Of a stretch of DNA of 64,000 bases, positions 10,543 through 22,200 are shown piece after piece (position 1 is the stretch's first letter; each line of letters opens with the position of its first letter). Below the pieces are notes generated by a model. The model was not told the origin of the DNA. It was given only the letters and a program-made list of their open reading frames with translations, and did not search any database. The stretch is from Sthenelais limicola (lineage: Eukaryota; Annelida; Polychaeta; Phyllodocida; Sigalionidae): the NCBI GenBank assembly GCA_942159475.1, contig OW804097.1, positions 37,460,298-37,524,297 on the forward strand. The letters are read 5' to 3'. Made by a program: the position numbers and the translations under genes.

Positions 10543-10795
10543 TGTGATGTGTTTCAGGGAAATGAGTCACAAGTCGCAAAAAGTGGATTCTGAGATAATA
10601 TCATATTTGAAAAGGTTAGATCAAGCCGATTGTAATGATAGTAAACAGTTGAAATTTGGTAACATGTATTCATGCTATAAGCAGGGTTAGGCACCCTAAA
10701 GATGAAAGCATTCCGAGAAAGACATCAGGCCAATAAATCACTTTGTAAAATATGAATTTAGCGACTTGTGACTCATTTTCCTGAAACACACCACA
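10543..10795 (+). mobile_element. family B element (short form)
   Basis: A 253-bp element. Ends TGTGATGTGTTTCAGG and CCTGAAACACACCACA are inverted, and the inverted repeat continues through GAGTCACAAGTCGC / GCGACTTGTGACTC. The interior after the first end reads GAGATAATATCATATTTG, shared with the copies at 31016 and 51909. No coding capacity. Confidence 0.85.
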
Positions 10796-10883
10796 TTCTA
10801 TATTTTCAGCAGAGTCCTTTTTCGCAAAGGTCCGTCCTTCATCATCTAATGCATCAATCAATTAACCCTGTCAATCATGTGCT

Positions 10884-11118
10884 GGGTCAGATCTTCAGAA
10901 AACGTACAATTGACCTTCCCCAATCCTCTCAAATAACCCAAATCTAAGACAAAAATCAGGTTCAAAATACAGTTCAACAAAACCAGACAGATTTATTGAA
11001 TGAGTACAATACAGAATACACTCAGATACAACTAATATCTATCATCTTTCTCTCTAATTTAACAGAATTTAGCAGATATGTAGAACTGTAGATTGTGCAT
11101 TTTCTGGAAATCTGACCC
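10884..11118 (-). mobile_element. family A element, TSD TGCT
   Basis: A 235-bp copy flanked by TGCT on both sides. The non-TA duplication shows that the target preference is not fixed. Confidence 0.9.
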
Positions 11119-11416
11119 TGCTAATGTGATTTGTAGTGCCCAGTTGTGACCGGTCGACATTGCCATCGGCTGACATTGTATTTGTACGTACAGTTCCTTG
11201 GATATTCAATATTCTATCCGGACATCAGTTTCCAAAGCCAATGGGTATAGCAAAATGATTTCTATTCTGGGCAGGATTGGGTCTCCACTTAAAAAGATTA
11301 GTCTTGTCAATTGAATACATTGTGTGGCCAGCTGCCCCTCCGCCATGGACTGAGGTGGTGACCGCCAGTGATATGTCAACCACTGGATTGGATTAATTGA
11401 GTGGAAACAATTGTTA

Positions 11417-11555
11417 GGGTCAGATCTTCAGACTATGTACAATTGGCAGATTTACATATTTAGTAAGTTCTGCTAAATTAGACTGTAAAATGGTCAATAC
11501 TAGGTATATCTGAGTATATTTGACATTGCCTTGATTCAAACAATCTGTTTGGATA
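11417..11555 (+). mobile_element. family A 5' fragment
   Basis: Starts with GGGTCAGATCTTCAG and follows the family interior to about GGATACGTTGAACC, then loses similarity. The second TIR is missing. Confidence 0.75.
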
Positions 11556-11903
11556 CGTTGAACCATTATGTGTCCTAATTTGATTTTTTAGCTTTTAACA
11601 TATGCATCCACACAATATACGAGAAGACGGGTTTCAATATCTCACGTTCTCAGAATTTGTTGTTTTACCAACCATTTTACTGATCTGTAGAGTTCTGTCC
11701 ACCCTCTCTGGAGGACGTTGTATATGGTTTGTGAAGGTATCTGGGGTGGAAATGTGATTTTGAAACCTTTTTAATTGTTTAGTTCCATTCTATACAACTA
11801 TTTTCAGTCAGGGAAAGTTGGGGAAGCCTGTCGAGAGAGCCTTTTGTATGGACAAAGGGCTGATCACATGACTGCCTCTTGAAAGTAAACGTAATGACGT
11901 CAT
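11556..11903. other. no recognised feature
   Basis: Spacer leading into purine-rich repeats. No feature is visible. Confidence 0.4.
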
Positions 11904-12245
11904 ATGATAGCTCATCGGAGAGGGAAGGGGGAAGGTAGGGAGAAGAAGAGAGTCCGGAGAGGGAGAGACAGAAGAGGGGGAGGGAGGAGAAAAAGAGGGG
12001 CAGGGTATGAGACACAGAGAAGAGGGAGAGGGAGAAGAGGGGAGGGAGAGAGTGTAGGAAAGTGGGGGGAGAAGTGGAGAGGGAGAGGAGCGACAGAGAG
12101 ATTGAAGGGGAGCGTGAGGAAGATAGGGAGGGGGGGAGAGAGAAGAGGGGGAATTGAAGTGAAAAAGAGGGGCGGAAAGGAGGCCAGAGGGGGAGAGTGA
12201 AGAAGGAAAAGGAGGGAGGGACAGGGGGAGGTGCAGGGAAAGAGG
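11904..12245 (+). repeat. GA-rich (homopurine) simple repeat
   Basis: About 340 bp, almost only G and A on the plus strand (GGAGAGGGAGAG and variants). It gives overlapping ORFs of 98 to 149 codons of low complexity on both strands, none of which is a gene. Confidence 0.95.
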
Positions 12246-12402
12246 TGGACCGTCCAAAGGACGGGTACTTTGCTAGTACTACACAAAAATGGAGAAAATA
12301 TGCCTTAACCGAGCACTTTTGGAGAATTTTTATCGTTTAATTAAAAACCCAGCAACATGTGGTGTTATTTAGTAACATATAACAGTTTCTATTGAACCGA
12401 TG

Positions 12403-12599
12403 ACCACTCTAGGTCCAAACCCTCAGGTCAGATAAGAATGGTATTTCAGCCTAGGTCTCCTGGCCTAGAACTTGGCGTTCTAATCGGAATATGATAACAT
12501 TTTGCGGTCTTAATGGAATTACAATGGCACCTTGCAGTTTGAGGTGAGAGGTTTTCCCTTCGTTTGAAGGGACTCTCTCAACTTTGGGCCTAGACTGTA
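12403..12599 (+). mobile_element. family C element
   Basis: A 197-bp element with inverted ends CACTCTAGGTCCAAACC and TTTGGGCCTAGACTG. The right end abuts TA. Both halves share TTTTGCGGTCTTAATGGAAT-type interior sequence with the copies at 32857, 53821 and 55941. TA flanks and short TIRs suggest a Tc1/mariner-type non-autonomous element; this is inference. Confidence 0.8.
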
Positions 12600-12800
12600 A
12601 CGACCCCGTGCAAGTTTCCTTTGCACGTCCATCTGAAGTATCCAATAAGGAACCTGGGACATTCTGTTATGGTATTACGGTCTCAAATCTTCAACAGCTG
12701 ACAGCGTTCGGCTTAGTCCTGCAACAAGGGAATTGGTCTAATAATCTTCTCACAAATCCACTGCATGAAACGGGTACACATTACAAGGGGAACTGTGCAA

Positions 12801-13030
12801 GGGTCAGATTTTCAGAAAATGGACAATTGGCAGCTGTACACATATAGTAAATTCTGCTAAATGAAGCTGCAATTTGGTCAATACTAGATAAATTCGAGTA
12901 TATTCGGCATTGCATTGATTCTAGCAATCTGTTTGGTTAGATTGAACTGTATTTTGAACTGTATTTTCGTCTGAAATTTGAGTTATTTGAGAAGATATTG
13001 GTGAAGGTGAATTGTACATTTTCTGAAAAG
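12801..13030 (+). mobile_element. family A element, damaged 3' TIR
   Basis: A 230-bp copy. The second TIR stops after ATTTTCTGAAAAG and lacks the terminal TCTGACCC. The word ACTGTGCAAG occurs just before the element and just after its broken end, so the end was probably lost in a microhomology event. Confidence 0.8.
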
Positions 13031-13602
13031 GACACTGTGCAAGGACACTGTCAGAACTTGAGCCAGGTTACCTATACTCTGTCCAATAAGTAGTTGACAC
13101 AGGCTAAACAGGCTTCTTTAAGAAGAAGGAAAAGTAGTCGATGTTTTACTTCTATGTATGACAAGTTCCTGTCAACCCTTTGAGCCGCTCTTTGCAATCA
13201 ACCATGGTGAAACAGGGCCAGTATAACCAGCTCTTCCTTCCATGGAAGGGGAAGAACAGCTGCTGTATATATAACATAGACACCGCTCTACAATGCAGCT
13301 GTATATTTTGCCATGGTCTATCGCAAACGGCGATTCAGGGGGCAAGGTTTCAAGTCAAATTCCCCAACTTTTCTCTCTTCTTAAAGAAGAACGTTAAGTC
13401 TGTGTCAACTACTTATTGGACAGCGTATAGAATATAAATGAGTGCGATCTGGATGCGGGGACACGGTTTGAATGTCGATCTTAGAAGTGTATTTATGTAT
13501 TCATAACAATACATAATAACACCATTTAACTACAAATGTGACTACAGCTTCTTTAACCGATCCTTTTAGGACATCGTCTAGACATCTTTATGCATATAAC
13601 CA
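13031..13602. other. no recognised feature
   Basis: Contains a short inverted pair (TAAGTAGTTGACACAG near 13087 / CTGTGTCAACTACTTA near 13401), so the 13080-13425 segment may be an old foldback. AGGCTTCTTTAAGAAGAAGG near the left end and CTTCTTAAAGAAGAACG near the right support this. No coding frame. Confidence 0.45.
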
Positions 13603-13831
13603 TGCAGATTCTCAGAAAATGTACAATTGCCAGCTCTACACATTTAGTAAAATATGCTAAACTAGGCTGAGAAATGATGAATATTGTGTGTATGTGACTA
13701 TATTTGGTAATGTGTATTGTGTATCGGTTCTGTTATGTTAAACTGTATTTTGAACCTGAATTTTGTCTTAAATGTGGGTTATTTGAGAGGACTGGTGAAG
13801 ATGAATTGTACAGTTTCTGGCGATTTCACCC
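13603..13831 (+). mobile_element. family A element (CACCC-ending subfamily)
   Basis: A 229-bp copy. It starts GCAGATTCTCAGAAAAT and ends TGGCGATTTCACCC in place of the usual GATCTGACCC. The same asymmetric 3' end recurs at 14626, 30414, 33109, 36290, 37244 and 60615. Confidence 0.8.
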
Positions 13832-14098
13832 ATATAAGAATCTACGTCCTCAACAGTATCTAGATGCTTTGATGTCTAGGAATCATAAAACAATTTTATA
13901 ATGTATTTCCTATATCAAAAGTATTTAATGGAAATGTCGGATTTTAGCGAATCACAAGGGAAACAGATAAAGTGAATAAAAACAAAGCTAACCAGCATCA
14001 GACTGAAGCCTTCCTTCAGATTACATTTGGGCGTAAGTTATTTATTATTATTTTATGCGCCTTGTGTCTGATGTCGCCTTATCCTACATTTAATTAAT

Positions 14099-14480
14099 TG
14101 TGATGTGTTTCAGGAAAATGAGTCATGAGCAGCAACAATTAATTCTGAGATATTATCACATTTAAAAAGGTGAGATCAAGCCGATTCTAAAGATAGTAAA
14201 CATTAGTACACTTCTACAGGTCAATTTCGATAGTTCTAGTTTTGAAAAAAAAAGTTTGCAATATTTCTGGATGGATTGTTACTAGTAACGTAGGGGAATA
14301 TACTCTATACGATGACCTTAGAAATGCACGGTTATATTCAATACACAGTCCTGGAATTTAGTACATGTTTTCATGCTACAAGAAGCGTTATCCACATGAC
14401 TGTATATTTGCATAATTTATGTACGGCCGACAGTGAGTCATATTTAGACAGTCATTTATCGAAATGAAGAGCCAATAAAT
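14099..14480 (+). mobile_element. family B element, 3' end decayed
   Basis: Starts TGTGATGTGTTTCAGGAAAA and can be followed through GATCAAGCCGATTCTAAAGA to about 14400, with weaker similarity (GCCAATAAATTAGATT) to 14480. The terminal inverted copy is not recognisable. Confidence 0.65.
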
Positions 14481-14625
14481 TAGATTTACTTGCCTTACTT
14501 TGAGATCATGAAGTCTGGCGCATGGCAGTTATAAATGATACCTTAAGCTTCGTCCGATTGAGCATTACTGGTGTTCTCAGCTCTTACATTTCTCAACACA
14601 GTCTACAACAGCTATCCCCACACAA

Positions 14626-14840
14626 GGGCCAGATTTTCTGAAAATGTACAATTGGCAGCTATATACATTATTAAATTCTGGTCAATACTAGGTAAATCCG
14701 AGTATATTCTGCATTGCAGTGATTCTAGCAATGTGGTTAGGTTAGGTTGAACTGTATTTTGAACTTTATTTTCGTCTGTAATTAGGCTTATTTGAGATAA
14801 TTGGTGAAAGTGAATTGTACATTTTGTGGTGACTTCACCC
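14626..14840 (+). mobile_element. family A element, TSD ACAA
   Basis: A 215-bp copy with an internal deletion, flanked by ACAA on both sides. It belongs to the subfamily ending GACTTCACCC. It is the last A copy before an 8-kb stretch with none. Confidence 0.85.
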
Positions 14841-15185
14841 ACAACCAACCGTTAAAACGTGTATGCAATGATGTATGCCTAACGTAGGCAGGCTAGACGA
14901 AAGCCGGGGGTGTAAAATATAAGAAAAGTTCCTTTGGATGACATAGACAAACGAGAGGGCAAGCTCAAGTTTCTTTAGGTTCTCTCAGATATGTGCTTAA
15001 CATTGTGACCTCTAATATTTCAACGGGTTTTCTTCTGAGGCAACGCATGGATTTCATAATAGAGAAAACGTAATTCTTGGCTTATTGTCGCCCGACAGTG
15101 GCAAAACCTTCTCCTCCTTTTAGGGACCGTTCATTTTTAACCGCTGGGGGAGGGGAAAGGGAAGGAGAATTTTCAAGGGAGTGGA

Positions 15186-15380
15186 ATTTATTGCACAGAC
15201 TCTGAAGGGGACACCGTTATTGCACTGACTCTGAAGGGGGGCACCTTTATTGCACTGACTCTGAAGGGGGCACCGTTATTGCACTGACTCTGAAGGGGGG
15301 CACCGTTATTGCGCTGACTCTGAAGGGGGGCACCATTATTGCACTGACTCTGAAGGGGGCACCTTTTTTGCGAAGACTCT
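15186..15380 (+). repeat. 29-30-bp minisatellite
   Basis: About six tandem units of the type CACTGACTCTGAAGGGGGCA followed by CCGTTATTG. They lie within the left arm of the outer element. The minus-strand ORF across them is a repeat artefact. Confidence 0.9.
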
Positions 15381-15599
15381 AAAAGTGTGGGGCCATCTTT
15401 TTTTGCATACACTGCAACTGAAAACGTCTTCGTACTAAACGTTTTTGAAGACGGTTTTTTTGTCCCCTTTTAGAAGACGGTTTTTTTCCGTTACCATGTT
15501 CAAAAACGTTTAGCTACTATATTACCGTCTAGGCATAAAAAAACGTCTTCAATAGCGTATCAAAAAACGTTTAGATAATCGTTCACAAAATCAAATAAG

Positions 15600-16056
15600 G
15601 GAGAATAAAAATTGCTTAAAAATTAGTTGAAATTGAAGATGTTATGTAAGATTCGATTTACAAGACCATTTATGGGATTGTTTGAGTCTAGAGAAGGGCA
15701 TATGGGGGCGAGAAATTAATATTAAACAGTCACATATATTTCACTACTACATACATGTGGTCAACAGAGCCACTGCATTTAAAGACAAATGAGAAATGCA
15801 AATGTATTTTTTAACTAGTTCTTTATTACATATGGCTGTTACATAAAGGAAGAAATGCAGACAGGTAGAAACTAACTCCTTATTGAGAGATTCACTACCT
15901 TAAGAACAAGTATCAATACATTGCAGAGAGATATCTAGCCTCTCAATATCATTAAGAAATGGCAACATTATTGAAAGGGTTTATAGATAAAAAGACAAGA
16001 TAAAAATACAAACGATAATATATTGATCTCTAGATGTTATACCCTGAAAGAGTCTG
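15600..16056. other. AT-rich interior of the CACTA-like element
   Basis: No ORF or repeat was noticed between the left subterminal motifs and the minisatellite. Confidence 0.4.
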
Positions 16057-17012
16057 TATGAGAGGGGTTGAGTGGAGGAGGGGAGCAGAGAGATGGGGTG
16101 AGGGTATAAGAAGGGGTGTGAATGGAGGAGGGGAGGAGGGGTGGGGTGAGATGGGGTAAGGGTATGAGAAGGGGTGAGTGGAGGAGGGGTAGGGGTATTA
16201 GAGGGGGTGAGTGGAGGAGGTGAGGGGCGAGATGGGGTGAAGGTATTAGGGGGGTAAGTTAAGAAGGGGAGGGGCGAGATGGGGTGAGGGTATTAGGGGG
16301 TAAGTTAAGGAGGGGAGGGGCGAGATAGGGTGAGGGTATTAGGGGGGGTAAGTTAAGGGGGTGAGAGGTGAGATGGGGTGAGGGTATTAGAGGGGTAAGT
16401 TAAGGAGGGGAGGGGCGAGATGGGGTGAGGGTATTGGGGGGGGGTAAGTTTAGAGTTGAGGGGTGAGATGGGGTGAGGGTATTAGGGGGGTAAGTTAAGG
16501 AGGGGAGGGGCGAGATGGGGTGAGGGTATTGGGGGGGGTAAGTTTAGAGTTGAGGGGCGAGATGGGGTGAGGGTATTAGGGGGTGAGTGGAGGAGCTGAG
16601 GGGCGAGATGGGGTGAGGGTATTAGGGGGGTAAGTTAAGGAGGGGAGGGGCGAGATGGGGTGAGGGTATTAGGGGGTAAGTTAAGGAGGGGAGGGGCGAG
16701 ATGGGGTGAGGGTATTAGGGGGGTAAGTTAAGGAGGGGAGAGGCGAGATGGGGTAAGGGTATTAGGGGGGTAAGTTAAGGAGGTGGAGGAGGTGGTGGCG
16801 AGATGGGATGAGGGTATGAGAGGGGGTGAGTGGAGGAGGGGAGGGGCAGTGGACTAGGGTATCTGAGGGAATTAGAGGAGGAGGGGAGGGGTGGGGTGAG
16901 ATAGGATGATGATATGAGAGGGGGTGATTGTAGGAGGGCAGGGACAAGATGGGGTGGGGATATGTGAGGGGGTGAGTGGAGGAGAGGGTGGGGACAAGAG
17001 GGGTGAGGGAAG
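16057..17012 (+). repeat. purine-rich minisatellite, about 45-50-bp unit
   Basis: Roughly 950 bp of repeats built from GGGGCGAGATGGGGTGAGGG followed by TATTAGGGGGGTAAGTTAAGG. Units vary by a few bases, and the edges are more degenerate than the centre. Runs of G could form quadruplexes. The 119-codon minus-strand ORF at its right edge is repetitive and not a gene. Confidence 0.9.
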
Positions 17013-17284
17013 AGAGGGAGCTTGAATACTTAACATGAGTTAAAATATATAATACTGTAAATGTATTTTTTTTAGGTGTGCTTAAATAGCAAATATAAAT
17101 ATTGCGCAAACATTTGTACATTTACAGTAGCATAAATAATTATAAATAAAAATGATTATTACATAATTGCAAAATACTTATTGTTGTCATGGAACACATA
17201 CAATATGTCCAATCTGGTGAATCATATTTCTCCAATGGGTGCAGATGAATGAGAGTTCCTAAACGTTACGTTTTCATCCATCTC

Positions 17285-17392
17285 TTAGATTTGAAATGTT
17301 TCGAGGTGGTGCACACTATTCACAGTATATTCCTTGTGTTGAATGTGAGTTATGCAGGGGTGCCCCTCTATCACCAGAGATAGGAACTTCTC
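17285..17392 (-). CDS. candidate terminal exon of an unknown spliced gene
   Basis: On the minus strand a strong acceptor (TTTCTCTGTTTCTTCAG) is followed by 35 codons and a TAA stop at 17287-17285. Residues start EKFLSLVIEGHPC and end VHHLETFQI. The frame continues in phase from the candidate exon at 18070-18140. I do not recognise the product. It lies inside the CACTA-like element, so it may be an element-encoded protein or a captured gene. Length alone is not strong evidence. The case rests on the matching splice signals and phase. Confidence 0.35.
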   Translation of the reverse strand, partial: EKFLSLVIEGHPCITHIQHKEYTVNSVHHLETFQI

Positions 17393-18069
17393 CTGAAGAA
17401 ACAGAGAAATTGGGTTAAATACCATTAAAACAATACACAGGCAGTGACAATTGAATACAATTTATACATGATATATATTGATGCGAGACATAAGTATAAC
17501 TGTATAAAAAATAAGTATTGTCTGATCTATGCGCTTTGATGAAAAGTGAATGCATGCACTATAATTATCATTACTACTGTGGATGAAAATGTATTGTTAT
17601 CATCATAATAATCATTGTCCAATGATAACCGTTTGAATTCTGAATACTTTAAGAATTAACATTGTAAGGTAATTATCCGTCCCCATAGATTCCTAATGAT
17701 GGACAATTATCATAGAAGCTCTTGAATTCAAGGGGTCGGCAATGGAATAGGATTCATGATTGGGGTGCCTGTTGCTTATCATTCAAGTCTATTGATCCTT
17801 GCATTTCTCATCATAAGCTTGGAATATAGAAAACATAGAAATAAGTGAAAACATACTGTCATCAGTGTTCATAATTGTATTCTAGTTTACATTTACAGTA
17901 AAAAAAATGATTGGAGTAGAGATTGTAAATGTTATTGTAAATGATTTTTCTTTTCCCTTTATTCAGTGTGGAGGTAATCTCCTAAAATGAATATGGCTGA
18001 CGCTTTATTCAAGGTGTAAAATCAGAGCCCCGTCAGGTAAAACCACCTGAATCCCATTATGAAACATAC
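17393..18069 (-). other. candidate intron
   Basis: Begins GTATGTTTC (minus strand) and ends with the TTTCTTCAG acceptor, about 677 bp, AT-rich. No repeat seen. Confidence 0.3.
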
Positions 18070-18140
18070 CTGCCAATTGTTCTGCAAGGGTGAGTGTCCC
18101 TGGACTGTTTGCTCGTCCTCAAAGGCTCCTGCATTTAAAC
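18070..18140 (-). CDS. candidate internal exon of an unknown spliced gene
   Basis: 71 bp bounded by acceptor AACTTTTTGCAG and donor GTATGT on the minus strand. It is open in only one of three frames: two bases of a split codon, then 23 codons (LNAGAFEDEQTVQGHSPLQN followed by NWQ). That frame ends in phase 0 and joins directly to the open frame at 17392. The next open frame upstream, at 19888, ends with a single G and gives a Gly codon at the junction. No domain is recognised. Confidence 0.35.
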
Positions 18141-19887
18141 CTGCAAAAAGTTACCAAACTAATTAAGTTTTTAATTTTCTTCCACAATTAATCTATCTAC
18201 GTGTTGGCTCCAGAAGGATACATTTTTCTGTATTTTATTATTCACTATATATAGATTCAAACTGACTTGATTCTATAATGATAACCGAAAATCAAATTTA
18301 ACTTGTGACACAACCAGTAAAACAAGATGCACACCAAAATATCGTGAAACAAAGTTCATATTTCAGCACTGATATTTAAATGCATAAAGATCGTCGGGGG
18401 ATAGAAGTTTTGAAGAATGATGAAGGCTAGCATTTGTTTATGAAAACCGTAGTGGTGCAGTGAAACCGTAGCAGTGAGCGACAGATCGCACAGGTGTGAT
18501 CAATGTTTTTGCCACCTACACCACTCACATACACCGTACGTGAGAAAACAATTAATATATGGGTCATTGTATTTTCTTTAAATGTTAAGCCTAATGTCAC
18601 CCCTTCCAAGGGACACCAACTCCCCTGTACACTGTACTGTGGCTTGGCCACCCTTCGAACATGTTGTTGTTTTCTTAGTAACAATAAATTGAATAATAGA
18701 GCTGTCCGATTAATGCGCAAACTTGTGACCAACTTGTGCACACCCTGAGCATAACAATAGTACCCAGCGTCTGTACTGTCGCCAAAATACTTAATATAAA
18801 AATATTTGTTTGGACACGCCCAAAATCCGTCCTAAGAGTGCTAATGACCGAACTGACGTCTAAAATATCCAGAAATATCCAGAATACATGTCAGGCCGAC
18901 GCTCATAGTACAATGTGCGTCAGAAATATTCTTTCATGCACATATAATACACAATCGATACTGGTGTAAAATACCTTCCTGACGTAACACTATAAAAATG
19001 TGATTCTGGGGGGCAACCAGAAATAATCTCAGGGATGAGTCTTCAGTAGGCTTCAGTAATACGCAAATCTTTTAAATATTACCATAACCATGTACGACTT
19101 GAATTCTCTAATAAGACTAATAAGACATCTCTAAATCTAAAACTCTGCTCAAGGTGAGCCAAAATTTAACTAAAACTGTCCTAAAAACTGTCCCAAGTCA
19201 AAAATTTCGTCCCAGAACTCTGCCTGAAAATGGCATGAATTGAAATTGAAACCATTTTACCGTTTACTGACAGAAATCCTAATTACTTTCCATAAAGTCA
19301 TCTTCAAGTGTCACTTATCGAATATATGCCCAAACTATTTCATAAAATGTTAATGAAGGCCTATATGCTGCACCGACTAAAACCGCATTAATGACATATT
19401 GCGGTTTGGAGCATGTGCCGGGAGCATGTGGTTGTCAACCTTGGTTCAATATGCACTATCATGTATACCAGGCACAGCTAGGGGGGGGGGGGGGGGGGGA
19501 AACGGGAAAGTGGGTAGTACTCGATTTTATGGTCCAGTGGACTTGGGAGTTAGACCTACTGGTCCGTAATGGGCCCGTAGCACTTGGCATACGAACCGTA
19601 AGCTATTCATCTTAGAACAATGTTAGAACATAATTGGCTGTGATTTCATCATTTATTTGATAATATACAGGTAGTTAATGTCAAATGTTTGGTCACGGGT
19701 CCCATGACCAAACACCTCTACTTTAACGGACGTATACCGCCATATTGGATTGCGTAACATTACATATTTTTTTAAACAAGGAACTACCTTTAATACAAAC
19801 CTAATGATCGTTACACATGAGGCTGGCAATCACGGAACAATCCCTAATCTGATATTGTAAATAATGAATATAATGAACACTTCTTAC
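18141..19887. other. candidate intron or spacer
   Basis: If the gene model is right this is a 1.7-kb intron (minus strand GTAAG donor to TTGCAG acceptor). Otherwise it is plain spacer. Two overlapping ORFs of 81 and 104 codons on opposite strands near 18.43-18.75 kb show no motif. Confidence 0.3.
19481..19499 (+). repeat. G19 homopolymer
   Basis: A run of 19 G. Length is likely to be unreliable in an assembly. Confidence 0.9.
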
Positions 19888-19942
19888 CTGATGGTCCTAT
19901 TAATATCCTACTTGAAGCGTCGATAGAAAATCCCAGTTCAGT
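19888..19942 (-). CDS. candidate upstream exon (weak)
   Basis: A good donor (CCATCAG then GTAAGAAG) ends an open stretch reading TELGFSIDASSRILIGPS, in the phase needed by the exon at 18140. An in-frame TAA lies just upstream at 19943-19945. There is no start codon or clear acceptor in between, so the true start of the gene model is unknown. Confidence 0.2.
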
Positions 19943-20067
19943 TTAAAAATCTCAAAGGTGTTTGAACACTAGAGGTCGCACTCATATGCCTATACGCTAG
20001 GCGGCGCATCTGTTTGACTGAATGAAGTAGGCCTTTAAGTGCCTAACCCTTATAACCCTTACTTAGC

Positions 20068-20750
20068 CCGGTGTAACAGTTCTAAATTACCCCCCTCATC
20101 TAATATACCCCCCGGTAATTTAGACCTTAGGTTTAAATTACCCCCTCTAGGTTTAAATTACCCCCCTTTGATTCATTGATAATCTTACACCAACACTTCT
20201 AAAAGAACATAATTATTGGGAGAGAAGGTCATATCTAATGTTTATGGGGAAAAAATAAAGATCAATGTGAGGGTCTAATAATGAAATGTATTGTAATTCT
20301 GTATAATAATCCTTTTTTCTTTTTATTTATTTAAACTGAAAATATTATTGTAACTGAATGACCATGGGAGCTTATTGCAAATAAAAAAGCAAAACAACAA
20401 AAATCTATTCAGTTCTGTCTATCAGGCCTGTACTCTATTCATTTTTTACTTTATTCATTATGACTTTTCTTCTCTTAATTAAAAGAATTCATGTTTCAAT
20501 GGGGGTACATCAGTACTAGATTGGTAACACATACTAGGGGTATATTTGAACCTAGTGGGGGTACATTTAACCTAGGTCTAATATACCCCCGGGGGTACAT
20601 TGAAACTGGAGGGGGTATATCCAACCTAGGTCTAAAGTACCCCCGGGGGTATATTGGACCTAGGTCAAATGTACCCCCGGTACATTAGACCTAGGTTAGT
20701 TATACCGGGGGGTACACCTGATGGGGGGTACATTAGACCTGCTACACCGG
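20068..20750. mobile_element. CCGGTGT element 2 with CTAGGT/ACCCCC ladder
   Basis: A 683-bp element inside the CACTA-like element. Ends CCGGTGTAACAGTTCTAAAT and the reverse complement of CCGGTGTAGCAGGTCTAATG. Both ends carry several copies of a motif like CTAGGTTTAAATTACCCCC. It shares only the first seven bases and the ladder architecture with 9447-10144. The middle is AT-rich with no coding frame. Confidence 0.65.
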
Positions 20751-22200
20751 TGTGCGCAAATCATAAATGGAATTGAAACGTTCGCGCCAATGCGAGCCTT
20801 GATGAGCTTTACTATATTACATAGAACTGCAGTCAATGTTAGGCGTGAACGCGCGGCCAGGTAGGCAGAATGGTGGTGGGTTACAGGCCGCACAATTGTG
20901 GCTGGTCAGGCCGCGGTAATTAAACAAAATCAGCTACCATTTAGACTTGTACCTATACTAGTATTGCGGTCATGAATGTTTGATAGGTAGTTTTAATTGA
21001 TGGTGTGATTGGTGGGGAGGGGGGGGGGCGATTATATAATTTATATCATATTATTATATGTATTTTTAAATACATCCTGGAAAATGTTTTTGTTGCATAC
21101 ATTTTAATTTGGGGTGCCAAAAAATAAAGAATTTGTAAATGCAAACCAGTCAATCATGACGCCACCTGGTGGTAACAGGTCGTATTAAGCCTGTGGCAAG
21201 ATGAGCCCGATTTTAACATGAGGGTGTTTCATATATAGTTATAGAGACCACTAAAACAAAGTTATATTTATTGTACAATGTTGGGATTTCGGATGTAATT
21301 TAGTACACCTTGTCAGTTATCTAGAACAATTTTCATATTCATTATATCTCTAGGTAAACCATACTCGCAAAGAGATATAGCTATAGTATAAATACAGTAT
21401 ATATATATATTATGTTTCATCCATTTATCTTATTTTATATTTATCTCTTACATGTCATAGAAATATAAACCAGAAACTGGACAATAATGAACTCACAATA
21501 CCCAGGCATAAACAACTATTTATGTCTGTCACTTTAGACTCACCAATCTGACACCCATGCTCATCAGCAGAGAGCGTTCTGGCCGCGCTAATTGTTTAAA
21601 TCAGAACAGCAAGCCTCCACACAGATTGCTGAGAGTGAGTGTCAGGTATCGTGGCCTGCTGTGGCTTCATTGTTATTTTTATAATCTTATGATACTTATT
21701 ATATCTTAGTTTAGTTCAGGGCAGAGCGCAAGAATCCCCAGTAATATTAAATACCTTCTTTCCCTAAACAGAATCGGAAAGGGAAAAAAACATGCACAAT
21801 ATAGGGCTTTCATAAGTAACACTATCACAATTTGCCTCTGAATTGATGATGCAATAACTTTCAAAATGGAAATAATGAAGTATAAAAAACAAAATATAAT
21901 AAACCAATGACTTCTCCGATTTAGATATCATTTTAGACTAAATCTAAACAGAGGTTATAAATCACCGCAATTGTTACAAGGTTACAAATTGTTTGACCAT
22001 TTCCCCTTATCATTTCCCTTGGAACCAAGCGACCAGATTTTTGTAGAGAAAAAATATATCAGATGAAAAAAATCATTTATAAAAATATCAGATGAAAAAA
22101 ATCATTTCGTTGGTAATAAAAACTATATATCAGATAGTTTCTCTTGATCATTCCGATGGAATAGTTTTGATATAAAAAGACATGTTCATTGAACAATCAT
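20751..22200. other. right interior of the CACTA-like element
   Basis: About 1.45 kb with no recognisable transposase. A short ATG exon-like piece followed by GTGAGT (minus strand, 21564-21544) was seen, but it does not connect in phase to the gene model. Confidence 0.35.

Noticed and set aside
11808..12286. Four overlapping ORFs of 98-149 codons
   Set aside because: Purine-rich simple repeat translated in several frames.
21544..21564. First coding exon (ATG followed by GTGAGT) for the 17-20-kb gene model
   Set aside because: The frame does not join in phase with any acceptor leading to the downstream open frames.
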